In this document: positions 11,522 through 22,345 of the stretch, in pieces
Layout: every line of letters starts with the position of its first letter
Position numbering within the stretch: the first letter of the stretch is position 1
Source: Beta vulgaris subsp. vulgaris
Lineage: Eukaryota > Streptophyta > Magnoliopsida > Caryophyllales > Amaranthaceae
DNA length: 64,000 nucleotides
Direction: 5' to 3'
Assembly (NCBI RefSeq): GCF_026745355.1
Contig: NC_079206.1
Span: forward strand, 1,357,800-1,421,799
Program-made: the position numbers and the translations under genes
Notes under the pieces: model-generated
What the model was told of the DNA's origin: nothing
Seen by the model: only the letters and a program-made list of their open reading frames with translations
Databases searched by the model: none

Positions 11522-14178
11522 ATCAAAATTAAGATGGAATTAACTTCAAGAATAGCGAAGATTTTGGAGAGTAATTATATGGATTTTCCACAATTTCCTT
11601 CTCCAGTTGATGTGAAACCATATTTTAGGGGTAAAATAGTCTTCAACATTTGCATGGTAAACTAACAGTGTTACATATTTGTCTCACTTTGGAGCTTCAA
11701 TAATACTACAAGGGCACCTTATACATTAAGAAGTTGTGAAGGGTGTCTCATATATTTTCAAAACTACAGTCTAACTTGTGAAATATTTCAAGTTAAGTAT
11801 TCATAGATACATTTAAGAAAGTGTATCAAATATTTTGAGATAAAAAAAACCTAAAATAAATAAAAGCATGTAAGATGTTGATTTATGTTTATGTAATTTT
11901 ACAAAAATAATGGGCACAAATTTAAAACACACTATGCTATGCACAAGCTGATGTGTTCAAATTTTGCAAAATGAAGATAAATTATGTCTGTAGTAAGATC
12001 AACCATTAAAGAACAACCTAGAATTGTCAACAAGTGGCAGAATTTGGTAGCTCGAGTGGGCCTATTTCCCAACATTGATCTATAACATTAATAAGGAATA
12101 TCAAATATGTGGCCAATGCATAAGAGTTTAAATATTATCTACTCGATTTCATTGGTTGTTTATTATTCCAAGATGTACACGCATGCGTGCTTTTGCATCT
12201 GGCCGTGTGGGGGAGGTTGTAACAGTCCTGAAAGTTATACACCATAGTGGCCAATGGCAATCAGCTCCAAGTGTAGTCCATAAAGGAAAAAAAAGGAAAA
12301 GTAGTTTGAGAGATGATACACGTACACTCGGTATGTGAAAGCTATACATGCACTCGGCATATGTGTTACTAGTTACTACTAAAATATATACTTTTTGTAT
12401 GTGTTACATCTAAAATGTACTTCCGTAATAAGTGAAACACTTCTCTTTTTTATGTGAGCTTTTTTAGAGAAGTGTTTCACTTATTATGAAACGGAGGAAG
12501 TATATTGTTACAAGAAAAATTACAAATTTAGCATCATTTGAACCTGTTTTGTTATTCAACGATATTTGAATTTATGTAATACATAGAAGATTGAAATACT
12601 ATATTTCGAATTGAATTTTATTACATGATTGGATGAAAATATAACTTTAATATTATACAAACAAATTAAATAATTGAAAACGACTGAAAAAATTAGTAGA
12701 AATCAATAGTAGAAAAATGGTGAAGATGAAGCTAATATATGAATAATATGAAAAAAAAATTACAATTCTTTTTTTAGTTTTAAACAAAGGATTCATACAA
12801 ATCTAATTCAAAGGAAATTTCATAAAACAGTTTTTTCAAACAAAGATAAAGAACAAATCATTAAAAACAAAATTATCTGTCGAAACATTGTAAGTTTGTA
12901 ATATTCCTAGTAATAATATACATTTTAGTAGTAACACATACACAAGGTATAAATTTTAATAGTAACACATACACCTAGTGTATGTGTCGCCTACATATAC
13001 CCTGTATATGTGTAGCCTTTGCGTCACTACTTCACTTTATATGTACCGCTAAATTCTGTATTAAATTATAAAATTAGAGCATGAAATTGAGAATAAGATG
13101 GTACTTGCAGAAGGATTCCTTCTAATCACAGAAAATTGTTTGTACGATTAGCCTAATTTTGAAACTACTTATAAGGAATTAAATATATCGGCATATATAA
13201 CAATGCTTGCCACAAGCTTCTCTAAAAAGAAGTACATAAGCATTGCCTCTAGTTATCGTAACATGGTGTTCTGCCACATATTTGAATAAATCTCGCATTT
13301 TTTATTCTTTTTATTATTAGAGATATTTATTAGAGATATAAAAAGTTAAAGACAGACGAACAAAAGAAAATAAAAGGAGCAATATAATTAATGTTAGGGT
13401 TGGAAGAACGAGCCCTTTGACTAATAAATAAATAGTAGGTCGAACACTTTGACTTTGAAATATCAAAGGAACAAATGAAAAATGGAGGAAGCAAAGTTAA
13501 AGTGCTCAATCTCAATCTTAAATGTTAGAAAAACAAGCTGATATCGACCTAATTAAGTTCAAAGCTAAAATTGAGAAAGGAAGGAGAAATTAAAAGAGCA
13601 ACAAAAATTTATATGGATTAGCCTTTATGTGAGATCATTAGGCAATGTTTGTGTAAGAGAGGTTCCTAATATTCCAGAATCCACACACATGGGCAACATT
13701 GCAAAAGACATTAGATTGAAGATGTTATAGGAGTATATGTCAAATTGATTATGCCATGCAATACAATTTTTACTTTTTGCATATGAGATTCATTGACAAA
13801 AACACCAAGGTAACATAACACAACTCACATAGAGCAGTTTAATATATACAAACAACAAAAAAAAAATTATACAATACATCAATGTACATGAAAAAATCCT
13901 AGTAGTTTCAAAAGACATACTCAAAATCACTAACATGTTGGTCATTAAGACGATCAAATTTACAATTATTATTCCACATTTTTATAGTTTATCTACTTCG
14001 ACTATTATAGTTAAAGTTAGAAAAATTAATCGTTAATTAAGTTATCATGTGATATTTTGTTACATTAATCTCACCATGTATCTTCAACTTTTCAATTTTT
14101 TAAATAATGTATACTGATAGCTAAAAAAATAGAGTGTCAACTGTTTAACATATAATTAGTCATTTAAACGCACTTAAA
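11522..14178. other. Gene-poor AT-rich stretch
   Basis: Apart from the mini-MITE at 12418-12502 I see no gene or RNA. A direct repeat containing 'acacatacac' near 12945-12975 is minor. The open frames around 12150-12350 occur on both strands over the same DNA and match nothing known. Confidence 0.4.
12418..12502. mobile_element. Very short MITE hairpin, 85 bp
   Basis: The arms 'gtgaaacacttctct' and 'agagaagtgtttcac' plus outer 'tacttccgtaata' and 'cggaggaagta' form an almost complete foldback with a loop of about 20 nt. It belongs to the Stowaway-like group by its ends. Confidence 0.75.
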
Positions 14179-14416
14179 TCTCTATTATATAAGGCAACAC
14201 ATGGGGGACACCAAAAAATAGAAAAAGAAAAAAAATAGAGGATAACTAACTGTTTCATTTGAATGAAAAAAAGGGGGGAAAGTAGTATATTTAAACTCAT
14301 CGATCGGTTTTTTAAGAAAATAAAATGTAAAGACAGTTCCTCTACCCAATTAATTTTATTTTCTACTTCATTTGTTATCACACGTTATCGCACGCATTGC
14401 GTGCATGTAAGACTAG
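14179..14416 (+). mobile_element. Non-autonomous Helitron, 238 bp
   Basis: It has the same 5' end (TCTCTATTATATAAG after A) and 3' end (GCACGC-att-GCGTGC hairpin, then CTAG before T) as the element at 4929-5450, with a different and shorter interior. Confidence 0.8.
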
Positions 14417-15775
14417 TAAAGATCTAAAGGGAGGAATAACTAGGCTATGAGCTCTCTTAACATTGCGCACATCTTCTAATGGATTTCACTCTGGACCAGA
14501 CAAGTTGTAATGTTTTAGTAGTTTTCATATTAATTTTACAGATGCCATAAAAACTTGCTCAAAAGAAGTATGGTCTTGGAGCAATCAATTACTAAAACAG
14601 ACTCGAAGAAGATAAGGTGTTATCATGAAAGTGATAGTTGATTATCTTCCAAAGATTATGATGACCATGGCCTTTGGTCTAAGTGCAAACCATGGTTAGC
14701 TAGCACCACTCTATTACATTCTACTCTTTAGCCAAGTAAAAAATAAAAAAAAAGAGACAATGAAAACGTGGGGATGACGAAATAAGTGATGGCATGTTTG
14801 AGTAAGCTTCAAAAATGGAGAGAATGTGATTGTTACAAGGAAACATAGAGGGAAACAAGATTTTTTTTTTTTTACATATGTTTTTTGCATATAAAAGTGT
14901 ATTGCATCACTTTATATAAGATATATAAAGTAATGTATTTAAATAATTTATATTTATTTATTAGTCTACGTCGTTTAATCGATCGTAATTAAGTAGCAAT
15001 ATACTATCTCCTCAAGAAAAAGTAACAATATACTTTCTCTATTCTAAAATAAGAGAAATACATCTATTAAAAGGCTCTCACTTAAAAGAGAGTTTACTTA
15101 TTTCAGAACAGCATAAGTATATTAATAATAATATTTCATATTCAAAATTATACATTAAAAAGAATTTCGTAAGATCTCGACGAACAATATCCGAAAAACA
15201 AGAGTGTAAAAACTAATTTACAACTGAGAAAATACTAAATAAGAAAAAAGTATAAGTATTAAAATTATGACATATTATGCAAATTATTTTATGCTTCTAT
15301 TGATATTGTAACTTGTACTATTCAAAGTTTTATGTTCAATAATTATTAATTAAAAAACTTTATGCTAAAAATTGCATATTATCATTACTTTATAAACAAC
15401 TCTCTAAAAGCTTAATTTTACTTGATAACAATGTTTTGTAACAATTATGATCGATTAATATAATAAGGCACAAAGGTTCCCATAAAACTTTAAAGAAAGG
15501 GCAAAAAAAAAGGTTTCTTTTCTAAATGGACATGCTTATATGTAGCTCCTTAGTTGGGTCACCCCATTTCGCACTATTGTGTGGGTCCAAGAGCTTGAAA
15601 CACCAGAAGAAGTCATATTGTTGTTCCCAAGCACCTTTCATGAAAACCTTGGTGGGGTCTTATCTTTTTTTCTTTCAAACACTCCCATAAAAATATATAT
15701 ATATATGTAGGTAGAACTTTGGTAGAGGGAAGAAACAAAGCTAAAGGTGAGGAGTTGGGGACCTAAGTCTTCCTC
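14417..15775. other. Upstream region of the MYB gene
   Basis: AT-rich sequence with a decayed MITE-like inverted repeat near 15010-15115 (ends 'tactttctctattcta' and 'acttatttcagaacag'). No coding signal was found. Confidence 0.4.
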
Positions 15776-15790
15776 TATATAAAGGTTGGT
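15776..15790 (+). promoter_or_regulatory. TATA box and adjoining MYB-response element
   Basis: TATATAAA (15776-15783) lies 121 nt before the MYB start codon. Immediately after it, ggttggt (15784-15790) is the complement of ACCAACC, which fits the secondary-wall MYB-responsive element consensus ACC(A/T)A(A/C)(T/C). MYB46/83-type factors are known to bind such sites in genes of this MYB clade. A functional role here is inferred from motif match and position only. Confidence 0.5.
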
Positions 15791-15896
15791 GTGATACTCA
15801 TTTATTAGTCATTTTGCTCTTGTACAAGTTTTTTGAGCTTAAAGAGTTGTTTATAAGAGACTTTTATTATTTGTCTTAGCCGTGGTGGTACTCGAT

Positions 15897-17834
15897 ATGG
15901 GAAGACAACCTTGTTGTGATAAATTGGGGGTGAAGAAAGGCCCTTGGACTGCTGAGGAAGATAAGAAGCTAATCAATTTCATCCTCACCAATGGCCAATG
16001 TTGTTGGAGGGCCGTTCCGAAGCTTGCCGGTCTTAGACGGTGTGGAAAAAGTTGTCGTCTTCGATGGACTAATTATCTTCGACCTGACTTGAAACGAGGT
16101 CTTCTTAGTGATTCTGAAGAGCAATTGGTTATTGACCTTCATGCTCGACTTGGAAATAGGTAAGTTCATTGATATTTCTTCAACTTCAAGGATTTACACT
16201 AAAACTTTTTCCGACATATATATTTTTATAAAATGTAAAGTGTTCTATTTGGATTATTAATTATATTTGGATTAAATAGAGCATTATTAAGAGAAAAAAG
16301 TAATTATTATTAAATTAAGTACTTGGTCTTGTCTTAAAATAGTGAAATGAATAATGCATAATTATATTGTATACTTAACAAAAGAATTCTGGCAAAAGTA
16401 ATATCATGACAGATCATAATCAAGTACTTATGAAAACACCAAATCATATATGTCCTAAAAGAAAGGTATTATGTATTGAAATAGTGTCCCCCACAAAAAA
16501 AAGTTATTGAAATAACGATAAATGCAAAATGTTAAGAACGTCATCATAACTTGGAAGTTCTATGATAGTAACTATTTAAACTTATCATGGCTCATGCATC
16601 TACAATAATGGTATGTCTTTGTCTTGTTTCTAAGAATTACGATGTTCATTTAATTAGTATCACTAATGAGATAATGTATATCATTTCAATGTTGATTTCT
16701 AAAAATTGTACAAGATAATGACCACTCTGTTGAAGTAACTTTTAAGTAACTAAATCACCTAACTTTTGCATGACCACGACAAACTAGCTAGTACACAGTT
16801 TTTTGTAAATAAAACCATCACTTGTTGACTCAACAATATTAGTTATGTGTATAAATAATAACAATGCTTTTTTTTTACAACTCTCCTTTCAAAATATCTT
16901 AGGCCCGTTCATTATCGTTTTTTGTTTTCAGTTTTTCTGAAAACTGAAAACCAAAAAAAGTAGTTTTCACTTTTAATTGTCAGTTTTCAAAATTATCATG
17001 TTCTCAATAAATTTGACTAATTTTTCATTCATTATAGGACATATATTCTATGACTTTGAAAATCAAAAACCAGAAAACTACAGTAATACCGATTTCCATA
17101 AGGCCTTCGACAGTATCTCATTATCGGTTCTTTTGCACGTATACTTAAAGTTATCTACACATTTTGCTATTCATAGAACTAATTCAGGGCAATTTTTTTT
17201 ATCAATTATCAGGTGGTCCAAAATTGCTGCAAGATTGCCAGGAAGAACAGATAACGAGATCAAAAATCATTGGAACACCCACATTAAGAAGAAACTTATT
17301 AAGATGGGAATTGACCCTATTACACATGAACCCTTAAACAAAGATCAATCTCCAAATAACCAAATTATTCCAAATCAATCATCTTCATCTTCTAATAACA
17401 ACAACAATTCCGATATTAGCACAGCTGAATCCTTAAATCAAGCTCAATCATCATCATTAGAAACAAATAATAGTGGTCAAACCAATAGCACAACAACTAT
17501 TTATTCAATATCGGAGGATATTGCGCATAACAGCCCACCAACAGAGAATAGTTCGAGTATTAATAATCGATCTAGTATGAGCTTAACCGAGATCATTAGC
17601 ATTGATGACGCGCTAATGAGCTACTTATGGGATGATAATGATGTTACACCATTGGAATTTCCCTATTCATACAAAGTTGATCAACCTTGTTTGTCGAGCA
17701 ACAATACATGGGATGATAATTGTTCATGGTTATTTGATTGTCAAGATTTTGGTATCCAAGATTTCGGGCTTGATGGTTTCAGTGACATTGAAGTTATGAA
17801 CACATTGAATGGGGTAGATATGAGTAACAAGTAA
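15897..17834 (+). CDS. R2R3-MYB factor, MYB20/42/43/85-like
   Basis: Nuclear transcription factor. There are two exons, 15897-16159 and 17213-17834, joined in the Arg codon of 'LGNR-W' with GT/AG ends, giving 294 residues. The ATG at 15897 gives the classical MGRQPCC N-terminus; an in-frame GTG upstream is not needed. R2 spans about residues 13-63 with Trp17, 37 and 57. R3 spans about 66-114 with Leu70 in the first Trp position, then Trp89 and Trp108. The DNA-binding region, including '[13 protein letters not shown]' and '[14 protein letters not shown]', resembles Arabidopsis MYB42/85/20/43, regulators of lignin and secondary-wall genes. The rest is Ser/Asn/Gln-rich with acidic patches (SYLWDDND and a C-terminal Asp-rich part), likely the activation domain. 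The usual first intron inside R2 is absent; only the R3 intron (1,053 bp, MITE-containing) is present. The family is certain, the subgroup likely. Confidence 0.92.
16903..17100. mobile_element. MITE in the MYB intron
   Basis: It starts gcccgttcattatcgttttt and contains internal inverted blocks (cagttttc / gaaaactg). A related copy at 38480-38732 shares 'ttattatcgttttttgtttt', 'agttttcaaaatt' and a 'gaaaact..acaataat' end. 'Gcccgttt' ends suggest the hAT superfamily. The right end is uncertain. Confidence 0.5.
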
Positions 17835-18367
17835 GATCATAATTAATTAGTGCAATGGATTATTAAGACTTCGGGAGTAAATTAAGCAGACCACGGTCGC
17901 GGAAATGGTCACGGAGAAATGTATATGTACATGTAATGACATACGTGCTACAAAAGTAGTATGTATCCACTTTAGGTTAATTTGATTTTTCGTTACAATT
18001 ATCTGTGTTTGAATCAGAAAATTCTCGAGTGGTTGTTTTTAGCCAACCATATTTGAGAATCATACCATATACCAAAGCCATACACTTTCATAGTGAGACA
18101 CTGCAAATAGTTTATTTGTTTTGAAATTGTGTTTGTAAATTATTGTTCAAAAAGTTTATGAGGTGCCCCATGAGCGTGGTCTTCCTGTGCAAAGAAAAAG
18201 GCTTTGTACATAAATTATGTACCTACCATGATAAATAATGATATCTTATGTTCTTGGTTTATTTTTTAATATAATCTCTTTGTTTATACTACAATTTTTG
18301 TTATTTATATTGAAGATATTACAAAAAGACGAGTTGTTATGTTTCTGGTGAAGAAAACCTAGCTTGT
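17835..18367. other. 3' flank of the MYB gene
   Basis: The 3' untranslated region presumably lies here. No precise polyadenylation site can be assigned, and no other gene was found. Confidence 0.4.
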
Positions 18368-18560
18368 TTACTAGAGGTGTTGGGGAACTCACCTTATGAC
18401 TTGAAGGTTACAAGTTCGAACCCCACTACCTATTTGTGTTTGGGAGTATGGATTCCCTTATACCTCATACTCTTAAGTGTTGACCTGTGTAACTGGGCTG
18501 ACCGACTTACGATAAGTGCCGGTCCAATAGGGTTCTTCTTCTTATTAAGGAGTCTCTAGT
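18368..18560 (+). mobile_element. tRNA-derived SINE
   Basis: A B-box-like stretch, GGTTACAAGTTCGAACCCC (about 18407-18424), follows a weak A box (tggggaactcacctta). About 130 nt of non-tRNA body follow. Folding as a tRNA fails because there is no matching acceptor stem, so a SINE is preferred. Confidence 0.5.
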
Positions 18561-19086
18561 GAGGACCCAAAAAAACGTTTCAGGTGAAAAAAGAAAAAAA
18601 AGATAAATTTTGAAAAAAAGTGGATTCATATGAATAGTATTTAGTATATTTTTAATAAGTATAATATTAATAAACAGAAATATATATGTGGAGTAGTACA
18701 AAATGGTACTAATTTGTTCATTTAAAAGTAAAGTGTTATATAGAGTAGTTTTATCATTAAGTCATATCAACTCGCATAATTTTTTTTGTATATTATTATT
18801 AGATACAATATTTATTCAATATATCAACTTTATTTAGTCATTGGTTCATATTTTGGTGACTAGTTCTACGGAAGTTTCATCATTGTTGTTTTTCTTTCTA
18901 TGACTACTAGTTGTAGAGAATTTGATGATGCATGGCCTCCTCTCCCTAATCCCTATGCTAAATGTAATTTATTATTATACACTTTCGTTCCTCAAATATG
19001 AATATTCAATTCGTATTGTTCAATGTAAGACAATTCGCTGGATATTTTCATTAGATCTCAATGTCTTCTTCCTTATTATCAATTGG

Positions 19087-19265
19087 GATTGACGTGAGTG
19101 GTTAAGGGTCTTTCACTCTTTAACCAAGGTCTCGGGTTTGAGTTTTGGGTATGGAAAAAATTCCAACGGGGAAGAATGCTGCCTTTTGAGGTACCCATAC
19201 AAACTTCCGTAGGAGATTAGTCCACTCGTCGAAGGCGGTGAGAAACTCCTCGTAGTAGGACAAAA
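19087..19265 (+). mobile_element. tRNA-derived SINE, Au-like organisation
   Basis: A-box-like 'tgagtggttaaggg' and B-box-like 'ggtctcgggtttgag' are spaced as in a Pol III promoter. A body of about 130 nt with 'cgaaggcggtgagaaactcc' follows. No protein is encoded. Confidence 0.5.
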
Positions 19266-20183
19266 AGAAATTATTCTTCCCTATTTAGCCTTTTCTATTT
19301 TCGATAACTTATTTTCTCTTTTGTCCTCCCTTGCCCAATTACAAGGCCCTACCTAGTTCGATCATTTTTTTTGACAGAAGTTCGATCATTAATTATAAAC
19401 ATGCTCTTAAATAATAAACTCTACGATTTAAAAGTTAACACACTGGCAAACTTTTAGTAAAGCCCCCATTTTCCTTGGTTTTTAGTCTTTTCTACAGTAA
19501 AAGAGAAGACTAAATAATGAAAAGATACATCAAATAAAATAATGAATATCCACTATGAAAACATACATTTTATTATACACTAGTTATTAGGCCCGGTCTA
19601 TGACTCGGGTAAGAAAAAATTTCATTTATTAATAGAATACTTTATGATAATAATACTAAGTACAACTTAGTCTAGTGGTATATGTATTTGAGGTTTTGGG
19701 ATCAAACCCCTATACTACGTAATTTCTAAATTTTTTTTATTGTACATGGATTACATGAACTAAAACTCCTTAAGGAGAGTGCCACGTGACACAGTTTCTT
19801 GTTTATGCATGCCTTTTAATGTATTTGTATAGATATTATTAGACCTTACACCTTTAATTTTAGAGAATGAATTATGACACTGATTGAATTATGATTTAGC
19901 GACCTTTGGGCTCATAGAAATATTTTGTCCATTTTTTAGCATCTTATAATATATTCAAACTAGTTATCAAATAAGGCCTACGGGCGATGTCCCGAGTTAT
20001 ATGTGATAACAATAATATCTAATGTATGTTGATAAACAAAATCAACTAAAAGGATAGTCATATTACGCGTATGTCTATTTTGAACGTTTTTTAATATATT
20101 TGTATAGATACCGCACATGTACTACTATACATTATTTTTCAGAAAGACACTCCACATATGACATATAGTGATATAGTCATATA
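19266..20183. other. Intergenic DNA with transposon remnants
   Basis: Two related blocks, 'actagttattaggcccgg...actcggg' (19579) and 'actagttatcaaataaggcc...cccgag' (19961), look like inverted Helitron 3' ends (CTAGT in the reverse strand with a G/C hairpin). A tRNA-like head, 'cttagtctagtggtat', with a B box 'ttttgggatcaaacccc' lies near 19666-19712. None can be fully delimited. Confidence 0.35.
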
Positions 20184-20441
20184 CTCCCTCCGTTTCATTT
20201 TAATCTACACACTTTGACATTTTACACTATTCACAAATTGCACTTTGACCCTCATTTGTGATTTATACGTGAATAAAAATATAGTCATGTGGGATCTTGT
20301 TAGATTCGTCTTGGTATGTATTTTATCAATATGTACTTTTATAATTTTCACAAATACAAAATTAAAGATATATGTCCTCAAAGTTTTGTATTGGCATACG
20401 TGAAAAGTGTAAGTGTGTAGATTAAAATAAAACGGAGGGAG
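20184..20441. mobile_element. Stowaway-like MITE, 258 bp
   Basis: Terminal inverted repeats CTCCCTCCGTTTCATTTTAA and complement, with 'tctacacacttt' pairing with 'aagtgtgtaga'. TA flanks both sides. Confidence 0.85.
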
Positions 20442-21547
20442 TATGAGAGATGACCATGATCATGGACAATTGTGTCATCAATCATGGGAATTAATATGTG
20501 TTCACATGAAACATTAAATATTATAGTAAAGCAAAAATAAATGGTTCTTGTCTACACTATAAAGCGAAAAAAAAGAGAGAAAGAAATAATAGATCAACAT
20601 CAAATCGAAAAAGGAAATCAAATCAATCTAATTGGTGCTTCTCTAAACTAGTTTATCTTCATAATTAACCTTCAAATTGCCTGTCTTACCACTTTATTTA
20701 TGCTGAAACTTTTTTGAGTGAATAATAATTTGTAGCTTTCCGACTACCTAAGTTCGCCACTAGCAAAACACATCCCAACTTAGATACAAGCTATCACTAT
20801 CTAGAAATGGATCATATTACCATATTTTTTTTGGGTAGCACTACCTAATTAGCTCTAGAGAGTATACACCACTAAGGGAGTTTAGGACTGAATTTACTCC
20901 ATTACATAATCCTTGCAATTTTATTGGCTAAATCCTCCTTTTGTAATGCTTACTTTTTTTGGTTGCTCCGTTTATACGTTATCCTATTGGAGGAACATAT
21001 AAGATAATTGATTACTATGCCCTTGGATCACCATGTGTTACCATGTGTTAGCTGCACATCAGCCTAATGATACATGTAGGATACTAGGATTTTTATTATA
21101 TATTGGCGATAAATTGAGGATTAATATATGATTTTTCGGGTATATAGCGAGTAATAAAGAGTAGTGATTTAGATATAATTTGATTTCAGAATTTGAGTAT
21201 CATTACTAATTATATTTATTCAACTAAGCTTATGGTTGATAGCACATCTCTTTCTTAAATTTAATAACTCTTTTCAATATTGTCATCAGTAATATTTAAT
21301 CAACTAATTAAGCTTTTGTTTGATAGAGTTTGAGTATCGCTACTATTATTCAATCAACTAAGCATTTTATTTAAGAGTTTAGTTACTCGATCTAATGCTG
21401 AAGCAAAGTATCTCATTTAAGTTAAATTATGTTCAATATTTTTAACCTTGAGGTGCGCAAATCATGTTTGGTAAACATTGAAATAATTTGAAGAGTTACA
21501 TTAAATGAAATTGAAATGCTTAAATAGCTAACATTTATATTTGAGTT
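20442..21547. other. AT-rich intergenic DNA, nothing recognised
   Basis: No coding frame, tRNA or complete transposon was found. A small 'accatgtgtt' direct repeat lies at about 21031. Confidence 0.4.
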
Positions 21548-22230
21548 TTTTTTTTTGATAATTTTGCGCATTTTTTATTGCTTTCGAAGCTGAAGCTTCG
21601 TATTACACATATTAGTCTCCACCCATTACAAAGATAGCTCATTCATCACACATTACATCCATAGATACTAGCAACCAACCATAACCATGAAGAGGGAGAC
21701 GGGAACTATAGCCAAGCAATAAATTCATCCATGCACGTGAGCCCTTGCTTTGCAAGCGAATCCGCCGCGATATTTGATTCGCGACTTTTATAAATGATTT
21801 CAACTCCAAGCCCACTTCTCATGTAATTCCGGATGTAGTTGATGATGAAATTTAGATTCCAAGGAGCATTGTTGTCCCCGTTACACCATTTAACAGCATT
21901 ACAGGAATTTGACTCCACCACAAGTCTGCATTGCGTGAGTCTATAGAAAGAGGAGGAGATTTTGAGAGCTCTGTGAATGGCTAGTATTTCAACATGGTTA
22001 ATCTCCACAAAAGGGATTGGACTTGAGAAGAGGCAGAGGAATTTCCCATGGTTATCTCTCAAGACCCCTCCAATTGCCGACTTGGAATCGCTAATCCTCA
22101 AAGAGGCATCAACATTCCGTTTGAGGGAAGTTGACATGGGAGGAGACCAAGGTCTCGGTGGTTGCGTGTTCTGATTCGCAGGGTGAGTTGGAGGTGGTAG
22201 GTTCCAATTTAAGCATTGCCGATGCCTTAT
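21548..22230 (-). pseudogene. 5'-truncated LINE: RNase H end only
   Basis: On the minus strand a frame running to 21706 encodes the C-terminal RNase H-like (RVT_3) domain of a plant L1-type element. Visible features are 'LKRNVDASLR', 'GGVLRDNHGKF', the 'AIHRALK' acidic-helix region, 'VVESNSCNAVKW' and 'ESNIAADSLAKQG'. The open frame continues upstream of the first Met into a Pro-rich lead ('WNLPPPTHPAN'), typical of the linker before this domain. A 3' untranslated part ends in a T-run at 21548-21557 (+), the poly(A) tail on minus. Endonuclease and reverse transcriptase are missing. Its 5' end stops about 100 bp before the satellite array. The subfamily differs from the LINE at 33-37 kb. Confidence 0.8.
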
Positions 22231-22345
22231 TACTTCATTGGGCCCATATGAGAATGGGTCTCCCTACCCCTTGATCCACCAGCAGACCCTTATAAATGGG
22301 CCGGGTCCAACCGAGGGTCGGGTCCTGGACCCATGCCCATCCCTA

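Noticed and set aside
15882..15899. Upstream GTG start for the MYB gene
   Set aside because: ATG at 15897 gives the conserved MGRQPCC start; plants rarely initiate at GTG.
16977..17834. MYB exon 2 frame starting at 16977
   Set aside because: The first 79 codons are intron and MITE sequence; the splice acceptor at 17211-17212 restores the R3 repeat.
18377..19712. Functional tRNA genes suggested by B-box-like motifs
   Set aside because: No acceptor-stem pairing or intact anticodon arm could be found; SINE heads explain them.
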